Shown one piece after another: positions 47,732-56,891 of a stretch of 64,000 bases of DNA (the stretch's first letter is position 1; every line of letters starts with the position of its first letter). This stretch comes from DAOTXL01 sp034435455. GTDB lineage: Bacteria > Chloroflexota > Anaerolineae > JAAYZQ01. The stretch covers positions 1 to 64,000 of the forward strand of contig DAOTXL010000094.1 in the NCBI GenBank assembly GCA_034435455.1, in the 5' to 3' direction. The notes under the pieces are model-generated. The model saw nothing but the letters and a program-made list of their open reading frames with translations, had not been told where the DNA came from and ran no database searches. A program made the position numbers and the translations under genes.

Positions 47732-50302
47732 ATGTTGCCCTACCATGCAGCGATGAGTGTAGAGCAGGTCCTTGACCAGATCGCAACGGATCCCCACGTG
47801 GCGCGGTGCATCACCCACTGGCGGCACCTGCCCGCCCGGCCGGCCCGCTACGCCGATTATCCCGCCGGGATCGATCCGCGCCTGGTGGCGGCCTGCCGAC
47901 AGCGCGGCATCAAGCGCCCTTACTCTCACCAGGCGCTGGCCGTTGAGGCGGCGTTGCGCGGCGAGAATGTGATCGTGGTCACACCTACCTCCAGCGGCAA
48001 GACGCTGTGCTACAACCTGCCGGTGCTCGAGACCCTGCTCGGCGCCCCCTCGGCCCGGGCGCTGTACCTCTTTCCCACCAAAGCCTTGGCCCAGGACCAA
48101 CTGGCCGAGTTGGGGGCGCTGACCAGGGCGTTGGGCGAAAAGCTCCAGGTGAGCACCTATGATGGCGACACCCCCCAGGCAGCCCGCGCCGGCATCCGCC
48201 AGACGGCGCACCTGGTCATCAGCAACCCCGACATGCTCCACGCCGGCATCCTGCCCCACCACACCCGCTGGCTGCGCTTCTTCCAGGGGCTCCGGATCGT
48301 CGTCCTGGACGAAATCCACACCTACCGCGGCATCTTGGGCAGCCATGTGGCCAACGTCCTGCGCCGGCTGAAGCGCATCTGCGCCTTTTACGGAACGTCG
48401 CCGCAATTCCTGTGCGCCTCGGCCACCATCGCCAACCCGCTGACCTTGGCCGAACGGCTGGTCGAGGAGCCGTTCACCCTGATCGGCCAGGAAGAGGATG
48501 GCTCACCGGCCGGCGACAAGCACTTTTTGTTCTACAACCCGCCGCTGGTGAACCAGGAGCTGGGGATCCGCCGCAGCCCGGTGGTGGACGCCCGCCTCCT
48601 GGCCGGGCGTTTTCTGGCAGCCGATGTCCAGACCATCCTCTTTGCCCGCACCCGGCTGACCACCGAACTACTGTTGACCTACCTGCGCGATGCCGCCCGC
48701 CGCGAGGGCCTGCCCCCGGAAAAGGTGCAGGGCTACCGGGGCGGCTATCTGCCGTCGGAACGGCGACAGGTGGAGCGAGGGCTGCGCCAGCGAGAGGTAC
48801 TGGGGGTCGTGGCCACCAACGCCCTGGAGTTGGGGATCAACATCGGCAGCCTGGAGGCCAGCATCCTCACCGGCTATCCGGGCACCATTGCCAGCACCTG
48901 GCAGCAGGCAGGCCGGGCCGGCCGCCGCGCCGAGACCTCGGCGGCGGTGCTGATAGCCGGGGCCTCTCCCCTCGACCAATATATCATCCGCCACCCCGAT
49001 TACTTTTTCGGGCGCTCGCCGGAGCAGGCGCTCTTGAACCCCGATAACCTGGCCATTGTCGTCAACCACATCCGCTGTGCCGCGTTCGAGCTGCCGTTCG
49101 GCCAGGGAGAACCGTTTGGCCGCTTCCCCCACACCCAGGAGGTGTTGGCTTTTCTGGAGGAAGAGAACACCCTGCGCCACAGCAGCGGGCAGTGGCACTG
49201 GACCGGCGAGGGCTACCCGGCCGAGGCGGTCAGCCTGCGCACCGCAGCCATGGACAATTTTGCCGTCGTGGACCTTTCTCAAGAAGGGGGGGCCGTGATC
49301 GGCGTGGTAGACCGGGAAGGTGCGCCACGCCTGCTCCATGAAGGGGCGATCTACCTCCACGGCGGCGAGTCGTATCTGGTGAGAAGACTGGACTGGGAAG
49401 GCCGCCGTGCCGAAGTGGAGCCGGTCGAGGCCGGCTACTACACCCAGGCCAGCGTGACAGAGACGATCCAGGTGATGGGCGTGGAACGGCAGGCCCAGGG
49501 GCCCCAAATGTGCAAGGCCCACGGGCCGGTACTGGTCAAATCCAGGGTAACCTCCTACAAAAAGGTGCGGTTCTACACCCACGAAATCCTGGGCTGGGAG
49601 GAAATCCCGCCGGACAGCCTCCCCGAACAGGAGATGGAGACCACCGCCTGCTGGTTCAGCATCCTGCCCGAAGCGGCGGCCCACCTGGAACGGGAGGGAC
49701 TGCTGGACATGACCCACGGCGACCGGGGGCCAAACTGGGAGGAACAGCGCAACGCCGCCCGTGCCCGCGATGGCTACCGCTGTCGCCACTGCGGCGCCCC
49801 TGAACAGCCCGACCGTGCCCACGACGTGCACCACCTCCGGCCCTTTCGCTCCTTTGGCTACCGGCGCGGCGAGAACGACCACTACCTGGAGGCCAACCGG
49901 CTGGAGAACCTGGTGACCCTGTGCCGCGCCTGCCATCGCCGCGTGGAGGTGGACCGTCTGTTCCGGGGGGCGTTGAGCGGCCTGGCCTACGCGCTGCGCC
50001 ACCTGGCCCCGCTGCACCTGATGTGCGACCCCCAAGACCTGGGCGTGGTGAGCGAGCCTGTGGCCTCTATCCAGGCGGGCCCCCGGTTGCCCACGATCAC
50101 CCTCTACGACAATGCGCCGGGGGGCCTGGGCTTTAGCGAAGCGTTGTACGACCTGCAGGAGACGTTGTTGGTGGCAGCCCGCGACCTGATTCGGGCCTGC
50201 GGCTGCCAGCAGGGCTGTCCATCGTGCATCGGCCCGGTGGAGGAAGCAGGCGAGGATGTCCGAGCCGATTGTCTGCGGTTGCTGGACCTGCTGCTGGGAT
50301 GA
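47732..50302 (+). CDS. DEAD/DEAH helicase (MrfA/YprA type) with inserted HNH domain
   Basis: An 856-residue helicase. Motifs: YSHQALAVEAALRG, Walker A TPTSSGKTLCYNLP, VVLDEIHTYRG (DEIH box), ASATIANP, ATNALELGINIGSLE, QQAGRAGRR, and the C-terminal Zn cluster CGCQQGCPSC. Within the C-terminal domain (nt ~49735-49965) lies an HNH nuclease domain: NAARARDGYRCRHCGA, HDVHHLRPF, NRLENLVTLCRACHRRVEV. The insert lies between the YKKVRFYTHE region and RHLAPLHLMCD. This fusion is not in the paralogue at 37.2 kb. The ATG at 47732 follows GGAGG; one at 47753 is an alternative. Confidence 0.87.
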   Translation: MLPYHAAMSVEQVLDQIATDPHVARCITHWRHLPARPARYADYPAGIDPRLVAACRQRGIKRPYSHQALAVEAALRGENVIVVTPTSSGKTLCYNLPVLETLLGAPSARALYLFPTKALAQDQLAELGALTRALGEKLQVSTYDGDTPQAARAGIRQTAHLVISNPDMLHAGILPHHTRWLRFFQGLRIVVLDEIHTYRGILGSHVANVLRRLKRICAFYGTSPQFLCASATIANPLTLAERLVEEPFTLIGQEEDGSPAGDKHFLFYNPPLVNQELGIRRSPVVDARLLAGRFLAADVQTILFARTRLTTELLLTYLRDAARREGLPPEKVQGYRGGYLPSERRQVERGLRQREVLGVVATNALELGINIGSLEASILTGYPGTIASTWQQAGRAGRRAETSAAVLIAGASPLDQYIIRHPDYFFGRSPEQALLNPDNLAIVVNHIRCAAFELPFGQGEPFGRFPHTQEVLAFLEEENTLRHSSGQWHWTGEGYPAEAVSLRTAAMDNFAVVDLSQEGGAVIGVVDREGAPRLLHEGAIYLHGGESYLVRRLDWEGRRAEVEPVEAGYYTQASVTETIQVMGVERQAQGPQMCKAHGPVLVKSRVTSYKKVRFYTHEILGWEEIPPDSLPEQEMETTACWFSILPEAAAHLEREGLLDMTHGDRGPNWEEQRNAARARDGYRCRHCGAPEQPDRAHDVHHLRPFRSFGYRRGENDHYLEANRLENLVTLCRACHRRVEVDRLFRGALSGLAYALRHLAPLHLMCDPQDLGVVSEPVASIQAGPRLPTITLYDNAPGGLGFSEALYDLQETLLVAARDLIRACGCQQGCPSCIGPVEEAGEDVRADCLRLLDLLLG

Positions 50303-50319
50303 CCGCCCCCGGCCCCCTT

Positions 50320-53100
50320 TTACCGCTCCTGCGTCGCCGTGACCAGCGCCTGCAACACCTGCTCCAGCGCATCCATCTCTGCGCCATAGCAGGCCCAGTC
50401 GCTGCTCCGCAGGCATTCCTGGGCAGCCTGATAGTGGGCATCGGCCTGGCGGACCAGGTTGGCCACGTCGCCCTCCGGTGGCGACAGGGAGGGTTCTGGC
50501 CCTGTCGGTGGTTCGACGGCCGCCCCCACCCCCATCACCCGGGCCAGTCCCGCCGCCAGCGTCTCTTCCATGGCAATGCGGTTGCCATAGGCCACGACCA
50601 CCCGCCGCAACTCCGGAAGCTGGCTGGCTTCGGCCTGCAGGTAGATCGGCTCCACGTACAGGATCGCCTGATCCATAGGGATGACCAGCAGGTTCCCCCG
50701 GATCACCTGGCTGCCCCGCTGGTTCCACAGCGACAGTTGCTGGCTGATGAGCGGGTCCTGGTCAATGCGCGACTCGACCTGCATCGGCCCGTAGACCAGG
50801 TACTGTTTGGGGAACTTGTAGATGCCCAGCTCCCCATAGTGCCCCCCATCGTTGCGGGCATAGAGCCAGGCAATCATGTTCTGCTTGTTGGACGGCGTAA
50901 AAGGCAGCATCAGGACAAATTCGGTGGACGGCTCGCCCGGCAGCCGCATATTGACATAGTACGGCTCAATGAACGCCCGCTCTCCTCCGACCATCTCTTC
51001 CGGCCAGTTCCACAGGTCCTCCTGGTTGTAAAAGACCTGGGGATCGGTCATGTGGAAAGACTGGTACCTGGCCGCCTGGATGCGGAACAGGCCCTCCGGG
51101 TAGCGCCAGTGGGCCACCAGCGCCGGGTCCATCTCAGACACAGGGCGGAACAGGTGGGGGAAGATGGCGGCGTAGGTCGCGGCCAGCGGATCGCCGGGAT
51201 CGATCAGGTAGAAGGTCAACGTCCCGTCGTAGGCATCCATAGTGACCTTGACCGCATTGCGGATATAGTTCAACAGCCCGAACGAGGTCTGGATCGGCTC
51301 GGAATAGGGGTAGTGGTTCGAGGTGGTGTAGGCGTCCAGCAGCCAGACCAGCCGCCCTCCGGTGATGACCGGGTAGGGATCGGTGTCGTAGTGCAGGAAG
51401 GGGGCCACGACCTGCACCCGCTCGTCAATCGCCCGCCGCCACAAGAGGCGGCTTTCTGGGGTGATGTAGCTGCTGAACAGGAATTGGCTGCTCCCCAGGC
51501 GCAGCGCATAGGCCAGCCGCTTCAAGACCGAGTCGAGGAGCACCCCGCCCTTCCCCTGATAGCTGGTGTAGACGTTCTCGTCACCGGAGGGGTAATCGAA
51601 CTCCTGGGCCGTGGTCCCGACAAGGACATAGTCGTCGGTCAGCTCGCCGTGGTAAATTTCGGGGCGGGTGAGGGCCAGCTCGGGATAGAGGGTCCGGGGC
51701 GGGATGTCGCGCACCCACAGCACCGGCAGGCCCTCCTGCCCCACCTCGTTCACCGGGCTGAGGACCACGCCAGAGCCGTGGGTGTAGACCAGATGGCGGT
51801 TCACCCAGGTCTGGGCAACCTGGGGTAGCTCATCGTAGGCGATCTCCCGGGCGGACAGGGTCACCTGACGGTACTGGTCGCCCAGCCGGTAGCGGTCCAC
51901 ATCCACATCGGTGAAAGCATAGTACAGCCGGATCTCCTGCAACTGGCTATAGGTGCGCAGCAGGGGGCGATAGTCCCACAGGCGGATGTTCTGGATGGTG
52001 GACTGATTGGCCACCAGGTCGAGAGGGGTGGCTTCTTCGGGAATGGCAAAGTCGGCCTCGGCCACGCGGTCCAATCCAAAGGCCGCCCGCGTGAACCGGA
52101 TGGTGTGCTCAATGTACTCCCCCTCGCGGGCCAATTCGTTGGGCTCCACCGACAGGCCTTGCACCACGGCCGGGTAGATGTTCCCCGCCAGGAACGCCAT
52201 CGTCAGCCAGACGGAGATGACGAGATAAGGCAACCAGCGCACCCGGATCAAGGTGCCCGCCAGCAAAACCGCTGCGCCCAGGCCGACGATGAGGGTCAGC
52301 AGGTTCAGGATCGGCAGCCGGGCGTGGATGTCGGTGTAGCCGGCGCCATAGGCCGCTCCGGAGGTCGAATAGAGCAGGCGCGGGATATCGAGGTGGTAGC
52401 CCCAGGCCAGCACCCCCAGGGTAATCGCCCCCAGCACCAGCAGGTGCCGCTCGGCCGGACGTGGCAGGCGCAGCAGGGGCTGCCGCACGCCCACTATCTG
52501 CACCCCAGACGACAGCCGCCCGGCGGTGTAGCTGGCCAGGTAGACCAGGAACACACCGCCAAGGGCAAACAGCATCAACCACAGGAACCACCCTTGCAGA
52601 AAGCTCTGCCACGGCAGGCGGAAGAGGTAGAAACTCAGGTCACGGCCCAGAATGGGGTCGGTTTGGCCAACAGAGACGCCGTGGACGCTCATCAGTGCCG
52701 TGAGCCACATGGCCCGTGCCGCCAGGGCAAAGAAAAAGCCCAGCCCTACGGCCAGGCTTCCCAGGAAAATGCTGGCTGCCCGGGCAGCGACGACCCGGAC
52801 GGTCGGCGTGGCAGTAACCTGGCGACGCACCCGCTGCTGGCGCAGCCAGGGCACCATCATCTGCCCGCCGCCGGCCAGCCGGTGGGCCAGCCACCAGTTG
52901 CCCCCCAACACCAGGGCGGCGACCACCCAGCCGACCAGGAACAACAGCCATTCCGTGCCGATCCGTTTCCACAGGATCGAGGCAAAGCCCAACGATTCGA
53001 ACCAGACCAGGTCGGTGTACAGGGTCACCAGGGGGGAGAACAGAACCGCTCCGATCACCACCAGAAAAATGACGATCATGCACCCTTTATTCTTGCTCAT
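50320..53100 (-). CDS. UPF0182 family membrane protein
   Basis: A 926-residue protein with seven N-terminal helices (for example GCMIVIFLVVIGAVLFSPLV) and a large extracytoplasmic domain. UPF0182 hallmarks are present: YTDLVWFESLGFASILWKRI, QPLLRLPRPAERHLLVLGAI, GYTDIHARLPILNLL, GNIYPAVVQGLSVEPNEL, and NLLVIPMDQAILYVEPIYLQA near the end. Function is unknown. Its ATG overlaps the 53087 gene by 14 bases, the last gene of a three-gene operon with DUF1992. Confidence 0.9.
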   Translation of the reverse strand: MSKNKGCMIVIFLVVIGAVLFSPLVTLYTDLVWFESLGFASILWKRIGTEWLLFLVGWVVAALVLGGNWWLAHRLAGGGQMMVPWLRQQRVRRQVTATPTVRVVAARAASIFLGSLAVGLGFFFALAARAMWLTALMSVHGVSVGQTDPILGRDLSFYLFRLPWQSFLQGWFLWLMLFALGGVFLVYLASYTAGRLSSGVQIVGVRQPLLRLPRPAERHLLVLGAITLGVLAWGYHLDIPRLLYSTSGAAYGAGYTDIHARLPILNLLTLIVGLGAAVLLAGTLIRVRWLPYLVISVWLTMAFLAGNIYPAVVQGLSVEPNELAREGEYIEHTIRFTRAAFGLDRVAEADFAIPEEATPLDLVANQSTIQNIRLWDYRPLLRTYSQLQEIRLYYAFTDVDVDRYRLGDQYRQVTLSAREIAYDELPQVAQTWVNRHLVYTHGSGVVLSPVNEVGQEGLPVLWVRDIPPRTLYPELALTRPEIYHGELTDDYVLVGTTAQEFDYPSGDENVYTSYQGKGGVLLDSVLKRLAYALRLGSSQFLFSSYITPESRLLWRRAIDERVQVVAPFLHYDTDPYPVITGGRLVWLLDAYTTSNHYPYSEPIQTSFGLLNYIRNAVKVTMDAYDGTLTFYLIDPGDPLAATYAAIFPHLFRPVSEMDPALVAHWRYPEGLFRIQAARYQSFHMTDPQVFYNQEDLWNWPEEMVGGERAFIEPYYVNMRLPGEPSTEFVLMLPFTPSNKQNMIAWLYARNDGGHYGELGIYKFPKQYLVYGPMQVESRIDQDPLISQQLSLWNQRGSQVIRGNLLVIPMDQAILYVEPIYLQAEASQLPELRRVVVAYGNRIAMEETLAAGLARVMGVGAAVEPPTGPEPSLSPPEGDVANLVRQADAHYQAAQECLRSSDWACYGAEMDALEQVLQALVTATQER

Positions 53101-53296
53101 CTTGATCCTTTCGTCCGGTTTGTGTTGGCCGGGTATAGCGCCAGATCAGCCGTTTCAGTGCCCGCTCCATACGCGGCGAGCGCGGCCCCCGCTCCCGGCG
53201 GGTGACGATCAGGCGCACCGTCTCGGCCATGCGCTCATGGACATCCGGGGGAGGGGACTCGTCGGTCCCATCCGCAGCCCGGTCCTTCATGGCCAT
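53087..53296 (-). CDS. Small basic protein of unknown function
   Basis: A 69-residue highly charged protein (MAETVRLIVTRRERGPRSPR, then MERALKRLIWRYTRP). It overlaps DUF1992 upstream by 10 bases and UPF0182 downstream by 14, which is what supports it as real. No family is recognised. Confidence 0.6.
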   Translation of the reverse strand: MAMKDRAADGTDESPPPDVHERMAETVRLIVTRRERGPRSPRMERALKRLIWRYTRPTQTGRKDQDEQE

Positions 53297-53793
53297 CTCC
53301 CCTCCAGGCGGGCTACCTCATGGGCGGCATCCACTTTGAACCGCTGAAAGCGGAAGGCCGGCACCTTGAGGTTCAGGTCCGCGATCTCCTGGTTGATGGC
53401 GGCCACCTCGGCCGTAAAGGCAGCCACCGCCTGGTGCCATCCGGCCAGCACCCGGCCTCGCTCCACCTCGGCCCCACCGCCGGGCCGGGCTGCCAGCTCC
53501 TGCAACCGTCCCTCGCGCCACTCCCAGGCACGGGCCAACGCCGCCCGCGCCCGCGCCAGCCGGCTGCGGATCGCCTTGTCCTGCTCGATCCACTCCGGGG
53601 CGTAGTCTGCCTCTTTCAGGAGTTTGAAGGCCAGTTCCCTGTCACCGGCATACGGATTGGCCATCAGGTTGAGCGGCCGGCCCTTGCCCGGCAGATCGTC
53701 AAATTCGCCTCGTTCCTGCGCCTCGCGGATCTGCCGGTCCACCCAGCTTTCCCAGTCCTGCGCGTCCTGCGGCTTTCGCACCTTGACACCCAC
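53287..53793 (-). CDS. DUF1992 (DnaJC28-like) domain protein
   Basis: A 168-residue protein. The DUF1992 signature is WVDRQIREAQERGEFDDLPG followed by KGRPLNL and NPYAG, as in DnaJC28 homologues. The C-terminal half is helical and ends in EIADLNLKVPAFRFQR. The J-domain is absent. The listed GTG at 53793 is very near the GGAGG; a GTG at 53781 is better spaced. Confidence 0.85.
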   Translation of the reverse strand: MGVKVRKPQDAQDWESWVDRQIREAQERGEFDDLPGKGRPLNLMANPYAGDRELAFKLLKEADYAPEWIEQDKAIRSRLARARAALARAWEWREGRLQELAARPGGGAEVERGRVLAGWHQAVAAFTAEVAAINQEIADLNLKVPAFRFQRFKVDAAHEVARLEGRWP

Positions 53794-53811
53794 CCCTCCT
53801 CAGGCTACAAT
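53783..53811 (+). promoter_or_regulatory. Strong promoter of the histidine phosphatase gene
   Basis: TTGACA (53783-53788), a 17-bp spacer and TACAAT (53806-53811). It overlaps the first codons of the divergent DUF1992 gene. A leader of about 18 bases holds AAGGAGG. Confidence 0.7.
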
Positions 53812-53835
53812 ATCCTCCACCTGAAGGAGGTAACC

Positions 53836-55104
53836 ATGATCCGCATTATCATCATCCGCCACGGTCGCACCGCCTGGAACACCGCCGAAGGTCAGGGCGA
53901 ACGCTTTCGCGGCACGGTGGACCTGCCCCTGGCCGACGAAGGCATAACCCAGGCAGAGGTCACGGCCCGCCGCCTGGCCGGCGAACCGCTGGCCGGCATC
54001 TACTCCAGCCCGCTGCAGCGGGCGATCCACACCGCCCAGATCATCGCCGCGCCCCACGGCCTGACCGTCCGGCCCCTGCCCGGTCTGGGGAGCATGAACT
54101 ACGGCGACTGGGCCGGTCAGTACCTCACCGACGTGGCCCGCCGCTGGCCCGAGCTCTACCGGCGGTGGCGGCACGACCCGTTCAGCGTCTCCATCCCCGG
54201 CGGCGAGAGCGCCGCCGACCTGCGCCGCCGCGCCCTGGCCGCCCTCCGCGAAGTGCTGGGCCGCCACTCCGATGGCCAGACCATCGCCATCGTCAGTCAT
54301 CAGATAGTCACCCGGACGCTGGTATGCGCCCTGGCCGGGCTGCCCGATCCCGCCTACTGGCACGTCCATCAGGACCTGTGCAACCTCAGCCGCTTCGATT
54401 ATGACCCGGCCGGCGGCAACTTTACCATCGTCGGGCTGAACGACACCTGCCACCTGGAGCCATCCCTGCCCCGCTCCAGGGGAGCGGGCGTGCGCCTGGT
54501 CCTCATCCGCCACGGCCAGACGGCCTGGAACGAAGGGGCGGGGCAGGAACGCTTCCGGGGACGCACCGACCTGCCCCTGGACGAGGTCGGCCAGGCCCAG
54601 GCCCGTGCCGTCGCCGCCCGCCTGGCCGGCGAATCGCTGGCCGCCCTCTATGCCAGCCCGCTCCTGCGTGCCCGCCAGACCATCGCCCCGCTGGCAGAAA
54701 AGCTCGGTTTAGCGATTCAACCCCACGAAGGGCTGTTGGACATCCACTACGGCGAGTGGCAGGGCCTGACCCATGCCCAGGCCGCTGCTGCTTACCCGGA
54801 GATGTACGCGCTGTGGCGCACAACCCCCCGCCAGGTTCACCTTCCCGGCGGTGAAAGCCTGGCCGATGTCCAGGCCCGGCTCTGCTCCCTCCTCGATGAA
54901 CTGGCCGCCCGCCATCCCGGCCAGACGGTGGTCCTGGTGGGCCATCAGATGGTCAACAAAATCCTGGCCTGCACCCTCCTGGGCCTCGACCTGGACCAGA
55001 TCTGGCAGGTCCGGCAAGACACTGCCAACCTGAGCCTCTTTCAGCGGGGAGACGAGGCCTGGCACACCCTCAGCCTCAACGACACCTGTCACCTACCGCG
55101 TTGA
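53836..55104 (+). CDS. Tandem two-domain histidine phosphatase
   Basis: A 422-residue protein made of two phosphoglycerate-mutase-like domains (~1-205 and ~218-422) joined by a Pro/Arg linker. Each has the RHG motif (IIIIRHGRTAWN; LVLIRHGQTAWN), YSSPLQRAIHTAQ / YASPLLRARQTIA, and the second His (IVSHQIVT; LVGHQMVN). The acid before the G-x-W motif is Ser in the first domain (LGSMNYGDW) and Asp in the second (LLDIHYGEW), so domain 1 may be inactive or altered. Both end with NLS-F and a LNDTCHL sequence. Substrate unknown. Confidence 0.85.
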   Translation: MIRIIIIRHGRTAWNTAEGQGERFRGTVDLPLADEGITQAEVTARRLAGEPLAGIYSSPLQRAIHTAQIIAAPHGLTVRPLPGLGSMNYGDWAGQYLTDVARRWPELYRRWRHDPFSVSIPGGESAADLRRRALAALREVLGRHSDGQTIAIVSHQIVTRTLVCALAGLPDPAYWHVHQDLCNLSRFDYDPAGGNFTIVGLNDTCHLEPSLPRSRGAGVRLVLIRHGQTAWNEGAGQERFRGRTDLPLDEVGQAQARAVAARLAGESLAALYASPLLRARQTIAPLAEKLGLAIQPHEGLLDIHYGEWQGLTHAQAAAAYPEMYALWRTTPRQVHLPGGESLADVQARLCSLLDELAARHPGQTVVLVGHQMVNKILACTLLGLDLDQIWQVRQDTANLSLFQRGDEAWHTLSLNDTCHLPR

Positions 55105-55665
55105 GCACTTGAGGGTCCGGCCCAACAGGTCCAGGTAGGGCGACAGCAGCGCCTTGAGCCGGGCGGTGATCGGCCCCAGGTCGGTCTCCTGGAGCGGGAT
55201 AGATACCGGCACATCCATCGTCACCGGCAGGGACTGGTTCACCGGCACGGTCATCTGCATGTGCACCGGCAGGTCCTGGCCCTTGGGCAGCACCAGGGTG
55301 ACGGAGCCATTGATCCGCCCACCGCCAGCGGGCAGCGTGAAGGTGGTGGGCCGGTTCAGCGGCACGCTTTCCGTAAGTTCCACCACCAGCGATTGATCCA
55401 GCTCCAGGGCAAAGTTCACCGGGATCGTTTGCTCGATGTGAATGGTGCGGGTGATAACCGCGTTGTTCAGGTCATCCACCAGCGAGTTGACTTCGGCGAT
55501 CAGGGGGCAGGCCACATCATCCCGGAGCGCCCGCAGGCCGGGCAACGCCCGCCAAGCCACAAAGCCCACTACCAGCAAAGCCATGACCAGGGTAAAGGTC
55601 ACCGCAAAAGAGAAAAAGATAGCAAACTTCTCAAAGGCCAGCCAGAGTACCTCAGAACGCTTCAT
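55093..55665 (-). CDS. Membrane protein with extracytoplasmic beta-rich repeats
   Basis: A 190-residue protein. After a basic start there is one long helix (FAIFFSFAVTFTLVMALLVV), then an external domain rich in Val/Thr/Pro repeats: IEQTIPVNFALELDQSLVV, QMTVPVNQSLPVTMDVPV, and SIPLQETDLGP. The repeated IPV-x-QS motif suggests a beta-sheet. No family is recognised. It overlaps the convergent phosphatase gene by 12 bases. Confidence 0.65.
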   Translation of the reverse strand: MKRSEVLWLAFEKFAIFFSFAVTFTLVMALLVVGFVAWRALPGLRALRDDVACPLIAEVNSLVDDLNNAVITRTIHIEQTIPVNFALELDQSLVVELTESVPLNRPTTFTLPAGGGRINGSVTLVLPKGQDLPVHMQMTVPVNQSLPVTMDVPVSIPLQETDLGPITARLKALLSPYLDLLGRTLKCSTR

Positions 55666-55747
55666 CGATCTTTTCCTTTCCGCGGACAAGCTCATCAATT
55701 CAATTATAACCTACAATTCTCGATATGTCAACGGCAGAGCGACAGGG

Positions 55748-55776
55748 TTGTCCTCTGTCCGATTTTGTGCTATACT
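55748..55776 (+). promoter_or_regulatory. Promoter of the GerW-like pair
   Basis: TTGTCC (55748-55753), a 17-bp spacer and TATACT (55771-55776). Initiation near 55783 coincides with an in-frame GTG at 55783. Confidence 0.5.
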
Positions 55777-55926
55777 GGGCAGGTGACCATTGAGGTGCGA
55801 CGCACCGTGGTGGGCCTCTTGGGGTTGGGAAGCGGTCTTTTCGACCCCGATCAGGTTGTGGGTGCCTTGCACCTGGGCTTCAAACCCAAATTCCCGTGCA
55901 AGAGGCAAGAGGCAGGAGACGGCATA

Positions 55927-56313
55927 ATGGGTAGCGCAGGACAGAGGACCGGCCGCAGACGGCTCCGCATCGAGACGGTGCGGGGTGAACCGTGCGAAGT
56001 GAACGGGCACAGGCTAATACCCATAGTCCGGATCGTGTCGTGGGGCAGGGCCGGGGCGACCATTGGCACCGGGCAGTTCGGCGGCTGGGGGGTGGGCCTG
56101 GTGAGCATCACCCCGCTGGCCGTCGTGGAAGAGACCGCCGGGGGAGAACATACCATCCCCATCACCGATGGGACGATGGCCGCCGTGCGCCGTATCCTCC
56201 TGGCCGCCGTGGCCACGACGCTGTTCTTGGCCGCCATCCGCCGGCTGGTGCACCGGTCTCCCGGCCGGCCGGGAAGCAAGCATGGCCGGAAGAGCGTGCC
56301 CAACAACGGCTGA
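55927..56313 (+). CDS. GerW/YtfJ-like sporulation-family protein, first copy
   Basis: A 128-residue protein from the ATG at 55927 (GGAG nine bases upstream); a GTG at 55783 would add 48 residues. The core fits PF09579: VRGEPCEVNGHRLIPIVRIV, SWGRAGATIGTGQFGGWGVG, LVSITPLAVVEE, with a C-terminal helix (MAAVRRILLAAVATTLFLAA). The glycine-rich centre is shorter than usual. A related protein follows after 16 bp. Confidence 0.65.
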   Translation: MGSAGQRTGRRRLRIETVRGEPCEVNGHRLIPIVRIVSWGRAGATIGTGQFGGWGVGLVSITPLAVVEETAGGEHTIPITDGTMAAVRRILLAAVATTLFLAAIRRLVHRSPGRPGSKHGRKSVPNNG

Positions 56314-56329
56314 CAAAAAGGGGGAGAGC

Positions 56330-56704
56330 ATGTCGCTAAACCGTCTATTCGATGCGGTGGAAAGGGTAAGAGAAGCGGCTCACTGGCAGGCTGCCTTTGG
56401 CCAGCCGCAGGTGGTCGAGGGCAAGACCCTTATCCCTGTCGCCCAGGTGGGCTATGGCTTTGGCCTGGGGTTCGGCAGCGCAGGGACCCGGCCAGAAGAG
56501 GAAGGGGAATCGGCCCCCGTGGGCGGCGGTGGAGGTGGCGGGGCTACGGCCAGACCCCTGGGTGTCCTGGTGGTCACCCCAGAACGGGTTGCTTTTGAAG
56601 AGACGATAGACGCCGGCCGGATCGCTCTGGCGGGCATCGGCTTTGCCGCGCTGTTGGTCCTGCAGCTTGCCAGGACGTTGCGGGCCCTCTTTAGCCGCAA
56701 GTAA
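56330..56704 (+). CDS. GerW/YtfJ-like sporulation-family protein, second copy
   Basis: A 124-residue protein: FGQPQVVEGKTLIPVAQVGYGFG, then a long Gly-rich loop and RPLGVLVVTPERVAFEET, with a final hydrophobic helix (AGIGFAALLVLQLARTL). It closely follows the GerW/YtfJ layout. In Firmicutes GerW acts in spore germination; in Chloroflexota no role is known and an envelope function is more likely. Confidence 0.75.
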   Translation: MSLNRLFDAVERVREAAHWQAAFGQPQVVEGKTLIPVAQVGYGFGLGFGSAGTRPEEEGESAPVGGGGGGGATARPLGVLVVTPERVAFEETIDAGRIALAGIGFAALLVLQLARTLRALFSRK

Positions 56705-56820
56705 CCCCTGCCCGCCCAGGCCGAATCGATCCGGCGGCCCGCCGGGGTGAAAAACGGCTCAAGCCGATTCACCCTGCCCGGTGATGGTCCCGCCTGCACC
56801 CGCTAACCCCGGGGGCGCAC

Positions 56821-56873
56821 TTGACTTTTCCCGGCATTCCTGGTATCCTATTTGCAACTAGTTCGCAGTTGCA
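56821..56873 (+). promoter_or_regulatory. fur promoter with Fur-family operator
   Basis: TTGACT (56821-56826), a 17-bp spacer and TATCCT (56844-56849). Over the start site lies a perfect inverted repeat, TGCAACT (56853-56859), 7 bp, AGTTGCA (56867-56873). The same operator is in front of feoA. Autorepression of fur is inferred. Confidence 0.75.
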
Positions 56874-56891
56874 GAAAGGGATCGAGGGGGA

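Noticed and set aside
48668..50728. A 686-codon minus-strand frame across the HNH helicase and UPF0182 end
   Set aside because: It conflicts with the HNH helicase frame, whose motifs are clear.
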